Shown here one piece after another: positions 1 to 8,520 of a stretch of 64,000 nt of DNA. The DNA is from CAYMKL01 sp964390805 (lineage in GTDB: Bacteria > Chloroflexota > Anaerolineae > VGOG01): assembly GCA_964390805.1 (NCBI GenBank), contig CAYMKL010000024.1:1-64000 (forward strand), read 5' to 3'. The notes below the pieces were generated by a model that was given only the letters and a program-made list of their open reading frames with translations, did not search any database and had not been told where the DNA came from. A program made the translations under genes and the position numbers. Position 1 is the first letter of the stretch; every line of letters starts with the position of its first letter.

Positions 1-76
1 GGTCGGGAGACCTCGGCCATCGCAAAGTCCATCGCAAAGATGGCCAGCCAGCAACCCTCGATCTGGGGAGGTCACA

Positions 77-793
77 ATGTCGAAGGCTAAATACAGGCGG
101 GTCATGCTGAAGCTGGGCGGCGAAGCTTTGGCTGGGCCCGGAGGATACGGCATTGATCCCGAAAGGGCCGAGGAGGTAGCAGCCAAGATCCGCCGGGTCA
201 AGGATCACGATGTGGAGATCGCCATCGTCATGGGAGCGGGCAACCTCTGGCGGGGCAAGGATGGCCTGGCCCACGGCATGGAGCAAGCTACAGCCGACCA
301 CATGGGGATGCTGGCCACGGTCATGAACTCCCTGGCTCTCCACGACGCTTTGGAGAGAAGCGGGGTAACCACCCGCGTGCAGACGGCTGTCGAGATGAGA
401 GCCTTTGCGGAGCCTTACATCCGGTTACGGACGACCCGTCACCTGGAGAAAGGGCGGGTAGTTATCCTCGGGGCAGGGACAGGCAACCCTTTTTTCACTA
501 CCGACACAGCGGCTGCCCTGAGGGCCATGGAAATCGGCGCCGAGGTTCTGATCAAAGCCACCAAAGTTGACGCCGTCTACGAGAGCGACCCCCACCTCGA
601 TCCTAAAGCCAAGAAACTGAAGCACCTGACCTACATTGACGCCCTGAACATGGGGGTGGGGATTATGGACAGCACCGCCCTCTCCCTGTGCATGGACAAC
701 GACCTCCCCATCATCGTCGTCAATCTGTGGGAACCTCAGAGCATTGAGCGGGCCATCCTCGGCGAGTCAGTGGGCACTATCATCTGCAGATAG
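77..793 (+). CDS. pyrH: UMP kinase
   Basis: Transfers phosphate from ATP to UMP to make UDP in cytosolic pyrimidine biosynthesis. The 238-residue length is normal for bacterial amino-acid-kinase-fold UMP kinases. KLGGEAL lies at residues 12-18, GAGN at 53-56 and GTGNPFFTTDTAA at 134-146, all family-typical. The ATG follows a strong ribosome site (GGGGAGG). It opens the run pyrH-frr-uppS-cdsA; in many bacteria rpsB and tsf precede it, which would lie left of the window edge. Nothing unusual is seen. Confidence 0.98.
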   Translation: MSKAKYRRVMLKLGGEALAGPGGYGIDPERAEEVAAKIRRVKDHDVEIAIVMGAGNLWRGKDGLAHGMEQATADHMGMLATVMNSLALHDALERSGVTTRVQTAVEMRAFAEPYIRLRTTRHLEKGRVVILGAGTGNPFFTTDTAAALRAMEIGAEVLIKATKVDAVYESDPHLDPKAKKLKHLTYIDALNMGVGIMDSTALSLCMDNDLPIIVVNLWEPQSIERAILGESVGTIICR

Positions 794-844
794 CTTCTAG
801 CCATAGCCAATCATCAGCCCTAAACCAACAAGAGGTGCTTACCC

Positions 845-1402
845 ATGATCACAGACTTGCTCAAAGATACTGAAGAGAGAATGGAAAAGGCGGTGGACGC
901 TCTCCGAGATAACCTGATGACCATCAGAACCGGCCGGGCTTCCCCGGCCTTGGTGGAGCGACTGCCTGTGGAGTACTATGGTACGCTTACTCCTCTCAAC
1001 CAACTGGCAACTGTTTCCGTACCCGAGCCACGGCTACTGGCTATCCGCCCCTGGGACCCCACTTCCCTGGCCGACATCGGGAGAGCCATCCTGAAATCGG
1101 AGCTAGGACTGACTCCCTCCAACGATGGCAAGATAATCCGCCTGACCATCCCCCGTCTGACTGAAGAGCGCCGGCGGGAGCTGGTCAAGGTTGTGGGCAA
1201 GCGAGTCGAAGGAGGGAAGGTAGCCATCCGCAACATTCGACGGGACGCAATAGAGGACTTGCGCGAGCTGGAGAGCGAGAAGCTGATCTCCGAAGACGAG
1301 TTCTATCGGGCCAAGAATGATGTCCAGGAGATAACCGACAAGTTTGTTGTTATGATGAACGAGATCGGCCGCGATAAAGAACGGGAGATCACAGAGATCT
1401 GA
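845..1402 (+). CDS. frr: Ribosome recycling factor
   Basis: Splits post-termination ribosomes together with EF-G in the cytosol. The 185-residue length and the sequence match the RRF family: N-terminal helix with MEKAVDALRDNL, the central RTGRASPALVERL segment, and the C-terminal EELKxI-like helices (here DEFYRAKNDVQEITDKF). It lies 51 bases after pyrH and its stop is one base before the next start, so it is probably cotranscribed with both. Confidence 0.98.
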   Translation: MITDLLKDTEERMEKAVDALRDNLMTIRTGRASPALVERLPVEYYGTLTPLNQLATVSVPEPRLLAIRPWDPTSLADIGRAILKSELGLTPSNDGKIIRLTIPRLTEERRRELVKVVGKRVEGGKVAIRNIRRDAIEDLRELESEKLISEDEFYRAKNDVQEITDKFVVMMNEIGRDKEREITEI

Positions 1403-1403
1403 G

Positions 1404-2129
1404 TTGTTGACTATAGTCCCATATCACTTGGCCATAATAATGGACGGCAATGGCCGCTGGGCGCGGTCCCGTGGCTTACCACGGTTGGCCGGCCACCGAG
1501 CCGGTACCGAGAACATCCGTCGGACCTTGGAAGGTTGCGTCGAGCACGATATCAAGATCCTGACCCTCTACGCTTTCTCAACCGAGAACTGGGGACGCCC
1601 CAGCGCAGAGGTGCGGGGTCTAATGCGTATCCTTGAGCAGACTCTCAATCGCGAGTTGACGGAGTTACACAAGAACGGCGTGCAACTGCGCCACATTGGC
1701 CGTTTAGAAGGCGTCACTGAAAAGCTCAAGCAAAAGATAGACGAGGCCATTGAGCTGACCAAGCATAATGATAGAATAATCGTGAATGTGGCCTTCAACT
1801 ACGGCGGCCGAGCCGAAATCCTGGATGCCGTGCGGCGCATTGTCGAGGTCGGAGTGGACCCAACACAGTTGGATGAGGCACTATTCAGCCAATACTTGTA
1901 TACGGCCGGACTGCCGGACCCGGATTTGATCATCCGCACTGCTGGCGAACTGCGCGTGAGCAATTTCCTCATCTGGCAGGGGGCTTATGCCGAGTATTAT
2001 GCCACACCCACGTACTGGCCCGACTTCGATGAGGATGAGTTGTATGCTGCTCTACTCGAGTACAGCAGACGGGAGCGCAGGTTTGGGCTTCTGTCCGAAC
2101 AGGGCTCTTTGATGACAACTTCGAGCTAA
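1404..2129 (+). CDS. uppS: Isoprenyl (undecaprenyl) diphosphate synthase
   Basis: A cis-prenyltransferase that extends farnesyl diphosphate with isopentenyl diphosphate to make the C55 carrier for cell-wall and polysaccharide precursors. The catalytic motif MDGNGRWA (Asp14) is near the N-terminus, and the C-terminal DPDLIIRTAGELRVSNFL motif matches the family. The frame opens with two adjacent TTG codons (1404 and 1407) just after the frr stop, so the start is non-ATG and translation is probably coupled. Length 241 aa is normal. Confidence 0.96.
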   Translation: MLTIVPYHLAIIMDGNGRWARSRGLPRLAGHRAGTENIRRTLEGCVEHDIKILTLYAFSTENWGRPSAEVRGLMRILEQTLNRELTELHKNGVQLRHIGRLEGVTEKLKQKIDEAIELTKHNDRIIVNVAFNYGGRAEILDAVRRIVEVGVDPTQLDEALFSQYLYTAGLPDPDLIIRTAGELRVSNFLIWQGAYAEYYATPTYWPDFDEDELYAALLEYSRRERRFGLLSEQGSLMTTSS

Positions 2130-2201
2130 TCCACACCCGGTGTGTCATTGCGAGCTGCTCCATAGCGCGGTCGCGCTACTCATTGGGGAAGAAACCGATC
2201 T

Positions 2202-3026
2202 TTGTCCACACTTCCCAGGAAGAAACAGGTGTTCATTCAGCGCCTTCTAAGTGCCATCATCCTGATCCCCATCGTAGCGGGAGCCACTTACGCAGGCGGG
2301 CTTTGGTTTTTCGCCATCATAGTCTTCGTCGCTAGCATGGCGGGCTACGAGTTCTTTCAACTGATGAGGCTGGGAGGTTACAAACCCTCCGCCCTTTGGG
2401 GCTTGGCTCTGATTTGGCTCTTACTGGTGGACGCCCGTTATCCTGCCTGGCAACTGACCAGGCCGGCCCTGACAGGGGTGATCGTTCTGTCCCTGTCCTG
2501 GCAGTTGTTCAAGAAAGACACCACCACTCCGACCGTTGATTGGGCTCTGACCGTTGCGGGCGCGCTGTACCTCGGCTGGGTGGCCGGCCACTTCATCTCT
2601 TTGCGGGACTCCCCTCGTGGGTTAGAATGGATGGTCTTGACGCTGCTTTCCACCTGGGCAACTGACACAGGCGCTTACTTCATCGGTCTATCCCTGGGAC
2701 GTCACAAGTTCTTCCCCAGGTTGAGTCCCAAGAAGACTTGGGAGGGAACCATAGGGGGCTGGGTTTGCGGAGTAGTGGTCACTCTTTTGGTTGGCACTTA
2801 CATAGGGCTGGGCTTCATTCACAGCCTGGCTCTGGGTGCTCTCGTTTGTGCCTTCCTTCCCCTTGGCGATCTGGCTGTGTCCATGATGAAGCGCCAGGTG
2901 GGTGTTAAGGACACCAGCGGCCTCATCCCCGGCCACGGCGGCATGCTGGATCGCATTGACAGCCTACTCTTCGCCGTGGTAGTGGTCTACCACTATGCCC
3001 GCTGGGTGGTGGGTTTCACGATTTGA
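2202..3026 (+). CDS. cdsA: Phosphatidate cytidylyltransferase
   Basis: Integral-membrane enzyme that makes CDP-diacylglycerol from phosphatidate and CTP for phospholipid synthesis. The C-terminal family signature is present: SMMKRQVGVKDTSG followed by LIPGHGGMLDRID. Several hydrophobic helices precede it. The start is taken as TTG at 2202 (ribosome site GGGGAAG upstream); GTG at 2229 is an alternative. A strong promoter for the next transcript overlaps its stop codon. 274 aa. Confidence 0.96.
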   Translation: MSTLPRKKQVFIQRLLSAIILIPIVAGATYAGGLWFFAIIVFVASMAGYEFFQLMRLGGYKPSALWGLALIWLLLVDARYPAWQLTRPALTGVIVLSLSWQLFKKDTTTPTVDWALTVAGALYLGWVAGHFISLRDSPRGLEWMVLTLLSTWATDTGAYFIGLSLGRHKFFPRLSPKKTWEGTIGGWVCGVVVTLLVGTYIGLGFIHSLALGALVCAFLPLGDLAVSMMKRQVGVKDTSGLIPGHGGMLDRIDSLLFAVVVVYHYARWVVGFTI

Positions 3027-3051
3027 CTAGGCAAGCAAAAGATGCTATAAT
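3023..3051 (+). promoter_or_regulatory. Sigma-70-type promoter overlapping cdsA stop
   Basis: TTGACT and a perfect TATAAT are separated by 17 bases. The -35 box overlaps the cdsA stop codon. It would start a transcript near 3058 that carries rho after a leader of about 330 bases. Confidence 0.75.
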
Positions 3052-3385
3052 GAGCCTACTTTTTACCTCACTTACGTTCATCTGAGTCCCCGCAGTTTCA
3101 TCATCAAAAACCACAGGCCATAACATCGTGATTTCCCTAGCCTGAATGATCTCAAACAACATTGATTGCAGTGTCAATGCTCTTTCATTATTGTATCAAC
3201 TCAAGCTCTGAGCCCCGTCCCTTCGGCAGGCTCAGGACAGGCCCCGGGGTGGTCCGGGGACGAGCCTTTGAGCCTTAAGTTGATATTGATGAATGCTCTT
3301 TGGCCTTCGTGTGGCGTCAAAGTGTCACCTCAATTGTGGTACTGATACCCTTTTCGTGATCATTAAGTTAAGTATGGAGAGAGCT
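3052..3385 (+). other. Long leader before rho with a GC-rich palindrome
   Basis: This 334-base stretch holds no convincing gene. It contains a copy of the dispersed CTTCGGCAGGCTCAGGACAG repeat (3221-3240), followed by CCCCGG/CCGGGG inverted repeats that could fold. Because it lies between a strong promoter and rho it is probably the rho 5' leader. Rho is autoregulated in several bacteria, so a control role is possible but not shown. Confidence 0.5.
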
Positions 3386-4672
3386 ATGGATATGAACATC
3401 GTCGAACTGGAAACCCGAAACGTGGATGAGCTGCGAGAGACGGCGCGGGAGATGGAGATCTCTGGCTATACCCGCCTCAAGAAACACGATTTGATCATAC
3501 GCCTTCTCAAGGCCAAGGCCGAGCAACAGGGCTATATCTTCGGCGGAGGTGTGCTGGACATAGTGCAAGAAGGCATCGGTTTCCTCCGTTCGGACCATTT
3601 GCTTCCCGGTCCTGACGACGTCTATGTCTCCCAATCCCAGATCCGGCGTTTTGGCCTGCGCACTGGCGACATGGTCATCGGTCAGGTGCGTCCTCCTAAG
3701 GAGACGGAGAGATACTTCGGCTTGCTACGAGTGGAAGCGGTTAACGGTCTGGACCCTGAGGCCGCCAAGCTGCGCCCCCGTTTTGACAGACTGACTCCCA
3801 TTTTCCCCGATCAGATGCTCGCCCTGGAGACCAGGCCAAACATACTGGCCTCCCGGCTGCTCGACCTGATCGCTCCCATCGGCAGGGGGCAGCGAGGTTT
3901 GATCGTCTCACCCCCTAAGGCAGGCAAAACCACCGTCATGAAGCAGATAGCCAACGGCATCGCTGCCAACTATAGCGACATTCATCTCATGGTCACCCTC
4001 ATTGGCGAACGGCCCGAAGAGGTGACCGATATGGATCGCTCAGTGGAGGCCGAGGTGATGGCTGCCACCTTTGACGATCCTGTCCAGAGTCAAGTCCGCG
4101 TGGCCGAGATGGCCCTGGAGCGGGCCAAGCGGCTGGTCGAGGGCAACAAAGACGTGGTTATCCTTTTGGACGGCATCACCCGTCTGACCAGAGCCTACAA
4201 TCTCACCGTCCCTCCCAGTGGCCGCACTCTCTCTGGAGGCGTAGACCCGGCGGCCCTCTATCCACCCAAGCGTTTCTTCGGTGCGGCTCGCAACATAGAG
4301 GATGGGGGAAGCCTGACCATTATCGCCACCTGCCTGGTAGAAACGGGTAGCCGTATGGACGATGTCATCTACGAGGAGTTCAAGGGTACCGGCAACATGG
4401 AGCTGCATCTCAATCGTAAGCTGGCGGAGCGGTACATCTTCCCTGCCTTCGATATCGAGCGCTCCAGTACGCGCCGAGAGGAGCTACTACTGGATAAAGA
4501 GACCCTGGATAAAGTTTGGATCATGCGGAAGATGATATCTTACATGATGGCTCCCCCCCCATCGGGTGCTGGGATGGATATCACCGGTGCTCTCGAGGCC
4601 CTGTTGGATCGGCTGGCCAAAACCAGGAACAACAGAGAGTTCCTGACGACGTTGAGCAGAGATATCCTCTAA
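3386..4672 (+). CDS. rho: Transcription termination factor Rho
   Basis: Hexameric RNA-dependent ATPase and helicase that ends transcription. The N-terminal Rho domain (ELRETAREMEISGYTRLKK) is followed by a cold-shock RNA-binding fold (GGGVLDIVQEGIGFLR), the Walker A loop SPPKAGKTT (Lys181), Walker B DVVILLDGITRL and the Q/R-loop region ending in TGSRMDDVIYEEFKGTGN. ATG 3386 is preferred because GGAGAG lies just upstream; ATGs at 3374 and 3392 are alternatives. 428 aa is normal. Confidence 0.97.
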   Translation: MDMNIVELETRNVDELRETAREMEISGYTRLKKHDLIIRLLKAKAEQQGYIFGGGVLDIVQEGIGFLRSDHLLPGPDDVYVSQSQIRRFGLRTGDMVIGQVRPPKETERYFGLLRVEAVNGLDPEAAKLRPRFDRLTPIFPDQMLALETRPNILASRLLDLIAPIGRGQRGLIVSPPKAGKTTVMKQIANGIAANYSDIHLMVTLIGERPEEVTDMDRSVEAEVMAATFDDPVQSQVRVAEMALERAKRLVEGNKDVVILLDGITRLTRAYNLTVPPSGRTLSGGVDPAALYPPKRFFGAARNIEDGGSLTIIATCLVETGSRMDDVIYEEFKGTGNMELHLNRKLAERYIFPAFDIERSSTRREELLLDKETLDKVWIMRKMISYMMAPPPSGAGMDITGALEALLDRLAKTRNNREFLTTLSRDIL

Positions 4673-4703
4673 ATCAGTCGAATTGGCCAAAAAGAGGGCA
4701 AAT

Positions 4704-4731
4704 TTGACAATTTGTGGCCTTTTGATATAAT
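4704..4731 (+). promoter_or_regulatory. Consensus sigma-70 promoter
   Basis: Perfect TTGACA (4704-4709) and TATAAT (4726-4731) boxes are 16 bases apart. The predicted start near 4738 lies upstream of the ATG at 4789 and rules out the earlier TTG at 4732 as a start for the peptidase gene. Confidence 0.85.
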
Positions 4732-4788
4732 TTGGGACGAAAGCGCAACTCATCCGATGGTGTATTTTGTCGGAGAAGAGGGGAGCGA

Positions 4789-6114
4789 ATGGAAATCCCA
4801 GCCGATTTCCCCCCAGCAGGGGAGACAGAGGGCGGGTCACTGATCGGTCGTTGGCCCACCCTCTGGTCAAGGGCAAAAGACTGGGTTCTTAAAACAAGAA
4901 TACAAACCTCGATAGCCAAGATGGGTGACGGCGCCTTCTTGTCCCGTTTCACTTCCCACTTCATCGTCATCCTGCTGGCTGTCTCGGCTACCATTCTAAG
5001 CCGGGTGGATGTCCCGAGGGCTATCCTGCTAGGTTCCCGGCCTACCCCAACACCAGCTCCTAGCTTGGGTTTTCGCTTATATGCTGGCCTCTCAGTGCGG
5101 GGAGGAATCCGTTTCCAGGACCAAAACACTATCCTGCCGGCCCCTGTACCCCACACGATTTTTGCTGCAACCCCTACTCCCCCCCCCACTTCTACACCTG
5201 TTTCCACTCCCACTCCCACCCCTACTCCCACTACGCCCCCTACCTCTACTCCTACTACGCCCCCTACCCCTACTCCTACTCCTACGCTTTCTCCTACTTC
5301 TACCCCTACACCTGTTCCTACATCCACCCCTACCGTTGTACCCACTGAAGAGCCTGGCGACTTGCCACGACGAGAGATCATCACCTATGTGGTGCAGACC
5401 GGTGACACTCTCTACGGCATCGCTGAGAAGTTCGGTATCAACGCCGATACCATCATGTGGGCTAGCAGCGGGCTGGAGTTTCACCCCGACCTCCTGAGAA
5501 TAGGTCAGGAGCTGACTATCCTGCCTATAGATGGAGTCCACCATACGGTGGTCCAGGGCGACACATTGGATAGCATATCTCAGCAATACAAAGCCGAAGT
5601 ATCGGCTATTATCGGATGTGAATACAATAGCTTGGAGAGCCCCTACAATCTGAGCCTGGGGCAGAAGCTCATCGTGCCCGGCGGCAAGAAGCCATACCAG
5701 GCTCATGTCGTCCATGTCTATTCTGGTCCCATCCCTGAGGGAGCCCCTAGAGGCTCGGGCAGCTTTGGCTGGCCGGCCAGTGGGACTATCACCCAGGGAT
5801 TCAAGCCCATGCACATGGCGATTGACATCGGCGCTCCTACGGGTACCCCTGTTGTCGCTGCAGATTCCGGCTATGTAGTCACGGTCGCCTGGAGTGAATA
5901 CGGCTATGGCAAATACGTGGTTGTTGACCACGGCAACGGTCTCCAGACCCTTTATTCCCACCTCCACACCGTCCTGGTCCAGATCGGCCAATCTATCGGC
6001 AAAGGTGAAAGGATCGGGTCAATAGGCGCAACTGGCAGAGCAACGGGACCCCACCTCCACTTCGAGATCCGATACAACGGTGTCCAGCGCAACCCCTTCG
6101 GGTATCTGCCGTAG
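4789..6114 (+). CDS. Membrane-anchored LysM / M23 family metallopeptidase
   Basis: Putative peptidoglycan endopeptidase of the cell envelope. The N-terminus has one hydrophobic segment (FIVILLAVSATIL), then a Thr/Pro-rich spacer, two LysM peptidoglycan-binding domains (YVVQTGDTLYGIAEKFG and HTVVQGDTLDSISQQY), and a C-terminal M23 (LytM) domain. The zinc ligands are visible as HMAIDIG and GPHLHFEI. The start at 4789 has GGGGAG upstream and lies just after a consensus promoter. A clear terminator follows. The domain order fits envelope-anchored division or remodelling peptidases; the exact substrate is unknown. 441 aa. Confidence 0.93.
   Translation: MEIPADFPPAGETEGGSLIGRWPTLWSRAKDWVLKTRIQTSIAKMGDGAFLSRFTSHFIVILLAVSATILSRVDVPRAILLGSRPTPTPAPSLGFRLYAGLSVRGGIRFQDQNTILPAPVPHTIFAATPTPPPTSTPVSTPTPTPTPTTPPTSTPTTPPTPTPTPTLSPTSTPTPVPTSTPTVVPTEEPGDLPRREIITYVVQTGDTLYGIAEKFGINADTIMWASSGLEFHPDLLRIGQELTILPIDGVHHTVVQGDTLDSISQQYKAEVSAIIGCEYNSLESPYNLSLGQKLIVPGGKKPYQAHVVHVYSGPIPEGAPRGSGSFGWPASGTITQGFKPMHMAIDIGAPTGTPVVAADSGYVVTVAWSEYGYGKYVVVDHGNGLQTLYSHLHTVLVQIGQSIGKGERIGSIGATGRATGPHLHFEIRYNGVQRNPFGYLP
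5163..5345 (+). repeat. Low-complexity CCTACTCCC tract encoding Thr/Pro linker
   Basis: A pyrimidine-rich run of short CCNACN units encodes the extended linker between the membrane segment and the LysM domains. Such tracts expand and contract easily. Confidence 0.85.
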
Positions 6115-6142
6115 GGAACTTCGACGCCAAATTGACAAAATC

Positions 6143-6182
6143 AAAGGGGCAGAGGCCTTCCAACCTCTGCCTTTGCTTTTAG
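6143..6182 (+). terminator. Rho-independent terminator after the M23 peptidase
   Basis: GGCAGAGG (6148-6155) and CCTCTGCC (6164-6171) pair around an 8-base loop. Flanking AAAG/CTTT extends the stem and TTTGCTTTT follows. Confidence 0.8.
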
Positions 6183-6198
6183 CTGCTTTTTTCGAGGT

Positions 6199-6227
6199 TT
6201 GATTTAGATAGTAATCTGTTGTATAAT
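6199..6227 (+). promoter_or_regulatory. Sigma-70-type promoter before the glycosidase-like gene
   Basis: TTGATT and a perfect TATAAT are 17 bases apart, directly after a terminator. The predicted start near 6234 gives a leader of about 115 bases. Confidence 0.75.
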
Positions 6228-6347
6228 AATGAAGTCACTGTGACAGGTACAATGCGCCTGAGCTGGAAACCCTTTCCAGCCGACCTAGGCCACAACTTTG
6301 CCCCAATGGGCTTTCTCCCCAGCGGCAGATCACCAAGGAGGTAATCA

Positions 6348-8474
6348 ATGTCCCCACTGGACGAATCTCATTTCCCAAAATACATCTTCGGTCTGCACGA
6401 CCCCGGCGGCCAACACTTGATGGTCGAGAAGGCCAAGCATGGTTGGGTGCTGGTCACCGAAGAACTGGGGGCAGACCCCCATGGCCCCGGCGGCCCGAAC
6501 TACAGCCACCTGTCCAATCAGGGACTGGGCGTTATCGTGCGCCTCAACCATGGCTACGGCGACAAAGGCACCATCCCCCACTCCAGCCGCTACGACGACT
6601 TCGCCCAGCGCTGCGGTAATTTTGTAGAGGGCTCCCAAGGCTGCCACATCTGGATCATCGGCAACGAGCCCAATCTGGCCGCGGAGAGGCCCGGAGGAGC
6701 CAATGGCCAGGTTATCACGCCAGAGCTTTACGCCCGCTGCTACAAGAAGTGCCGCGATAACATTCACTCCCGGCCCGGTCGGGGGAACGATCAGGTCATC
6801 GTGGCAGCGGCGGGCCCCTGGAACATCGAAACCAAATACCCTGAAAACCCATCAGGCGATTGGGTGAAGTACTTCCGCGACATCCTGGACCGGCTGGTGG
6901 GTCAATGTGACGGCATCTCCGTCCACACCTACACCAACGGGTACGCTCTCGATTTCATCACCAATGACTATTGGCAGGGTGCGCCCGGCTACACTCACCT
7001 GCGCTATCAATTCCGTAGTTACGTTGACTTTATGAACACTATTCCACCAGAAATGCGCAACCTGCCTGTCTACATCACCGAGACGGACCAGAATCTGAAG
7101 TGGAAAGACGAGGCAGGTTCTCAATGGGTGCAAACAGCCTACCAGGAGATTGACCGCTGGAATAGCGAACCATCCAATCAGCCCATCCAGGCCCTCATCC
7201 TCTACCGCTGGCCCCTGGTCCACGATCAACCCCAGTGGGCCATCAGCACCCGGCCCCAAATCATCAACGACTTCAAGGCAGCCATGGACCACGACTACCG
7301 CGTGCGACTGCCGGGCGTCCCGACCATCTACAAGGCAGGTTGGCTGGCCATTGACATGCCAGTTAGTATGGCGCCCGGCCAGACGGTAACGGCAACGCTG
7401 CGCATCAAAAACGATGGTAACACAACCTGGGTCAGGACTGGAGATCACAGGGTGCGCCTGGGCTACCGCTGGTACACCCGCGCTGGCCAGGAGTTGGACC
7501 TGGCGGCCATCAGGACCTTGCTGCCCTTCAATGTGAAGCCAGGCTGGCTGGTGGTCTTCGACGAGGCCAAGGTACAGGCCCCGCCAACGCCGGGTGAGTA
7601 CATCCTGCGCTGGGATATGATCGAGGAGCCGGACAACTGGTTCTGGAAGCACGGCTCTCCCAGGGAGGACATCCACGTGGAGGTTCAGTCGCCTGAAGCA
7701 CCTTCGCGGGATTACGGAGTCGCCTGGCTTGACTACAGCGTGCCGCAAACCATACTAGCCGATGCCGTAACCACGGTCAGCTTCAAGCTTAAGAATGAAG
7801 GCGCCAATACCTGGTCTGCTGAAGGTCCGAACCCCGTCCACTTGGCCTACAACTGGTTCACTCCCCACGGGCAATTGGGTGGCTGCTGGGACATCTTTCG
7901 CACCAGCCTGCCAGATGACGTGCCGCCCGGGTCAAAAGTGAATCTGAGCAACGTCGCCCTGAAAGCCCCAGCCACGCCCGGTCAATACGTGCTGCGTTGG
8001 GACTTGGTGGAGGAGGGGGTAGCCTGGTTCTCAAAAGAGGGCACGCCCCCGCTGGAGATGGCCATCGAAGTCGCCGAAGGGGGCATCCCCTCGACCCCCT
8101 GGCAGGCACAGGCCAGCCATAACCAAGCAGACGTGTCCAGAGCCTTCGACAGCGACCCGGATACCTTCTGGGATAGCGAGGCCGCACAGCAGCCGGGCAT
8201 GTGGTACGAGCTCAACCTGGGCCAAGTGCAGACCATTGAGCGGATAAAGATAGAGAGTCCTGGGCGGGGCTTCGCCACAGGCTACATCTTGAGCGTCTCC
8301 ACCAACCGGACCGATTGGGAGGTGGTACACGAGATGTCGCTCAACTGGATGTCCATTGACGCCAGCTTCACTCCCCGCTCGGTGCGCTACATCAAGATCG
8401 AGCAGACGGGAACTCCTGGTTGGGGTGCTCATTGGCTTATCAGCGAGATCACCATCGGCCTGGCTCATCTGTAA
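6348..8474 (+). CDS. Glycosidase-like protein with two NBR1-type Ig domains and a discoidin domain
   Basis: Domain layout is inferred by reading. Residues 1-310 look like a (beta/alpha)8 glycoside hydrolase with an acid/base candidate in GNEPN (Glu107) and a nucleophile candidate in ITETDQ (Glu245). Two similar beta-sandwich modules follow (about 330-450 and 460-575; APPTPGEYILRWDMIEE and APATPGQYVLRWDLVEE), like the NBR1 central domain. The end (585-708) resembles an F5/8 type C carbohydrate-binding domain. No signal peptide is visible, odd for a likely extracellular enzyme. A strong ribosome site (AAGGAGG) fixes the start. It sits with a cell-wall amidase, so a role in wall or glycan turnover is likely, substrate unknown. 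Confidence 0.75.
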   Translation: MSPLDESHFPKYIFGLHDPGGQHLMVEKAKHGWVLVTEELGADPHGPGGPNYSHLSNQGLGVIVRLNHGYGDKGTIPHSSRYDDFAQRCGNFVEGSQGCHIWIIGNEPNLAAERPGGANGQVITPELYARCYKKCRDNIHSRPGRGNDQVIVAAAGPWNIETKYPENPSGDWVKYFRDILDRLVGQCDGISVHTYTNGYALDFITNDYWQGAPGYTHLRYQFRSYVDFMNTIPPEMRNLPVYITETDQNLKWKDEAGSQWVQTAYQEIDRWNSEPSNQPIQALILYRWPLVHDQPQWAISTRPQIINDFKAAMDHDYRVRLPGVPTIYKAGWLAIDMPVSMAPGQTVTATLRIKNDGNTTWVRTGDHRVRLGYRWYTRAGQELDLAAIRTLLPFNVKPGWLVVFDEAKVQAPPTPGEYILRWDMIEEPDNWFWKHGSPREDIHVEVQSPEAPSRDYGVAWLDYSVPQTILADAVTTVSFKLKNEGANTWSAEGPNPVHLAYNWFTPHGQLGGCWDIFRTSLPDDVPPGSKVNLSNVALKAPATPGQYVLRWDLVEEGVAWFSKEGTPPLEMAIEVAEGGIPSTPWQAQASHNQADVSRAFDSDPDTFWDSEAAQQPGMWYELNLGQVQTIERIKIESPGRGFATGYILSVSTNRTDWEVVHEMSLNWMSIDASFTPRSVRYIKIEQTGTPGWGAHWLISEITIGLAHL

Positions 8475-8520
8475 CATCGTCAAGGTGGCTATGGCACACT
8501 TCATGACATGGAGGTAACTC

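Noticed and set aside
5163..5345. Tandem-repeat locus as a separate regulatory element
   Set aside because: It is in frame and codes the Thr/Pro linker, so the coding explanation is sufficient.
5092..5991. 299-codon minus-strand frame opposite the LysM/M23 gene
   Set aside because: It contains the antisense of the Thr/Pro tract (RSRRKRRSRSRGRGRSRSRG-like) and is clearly a shadow.
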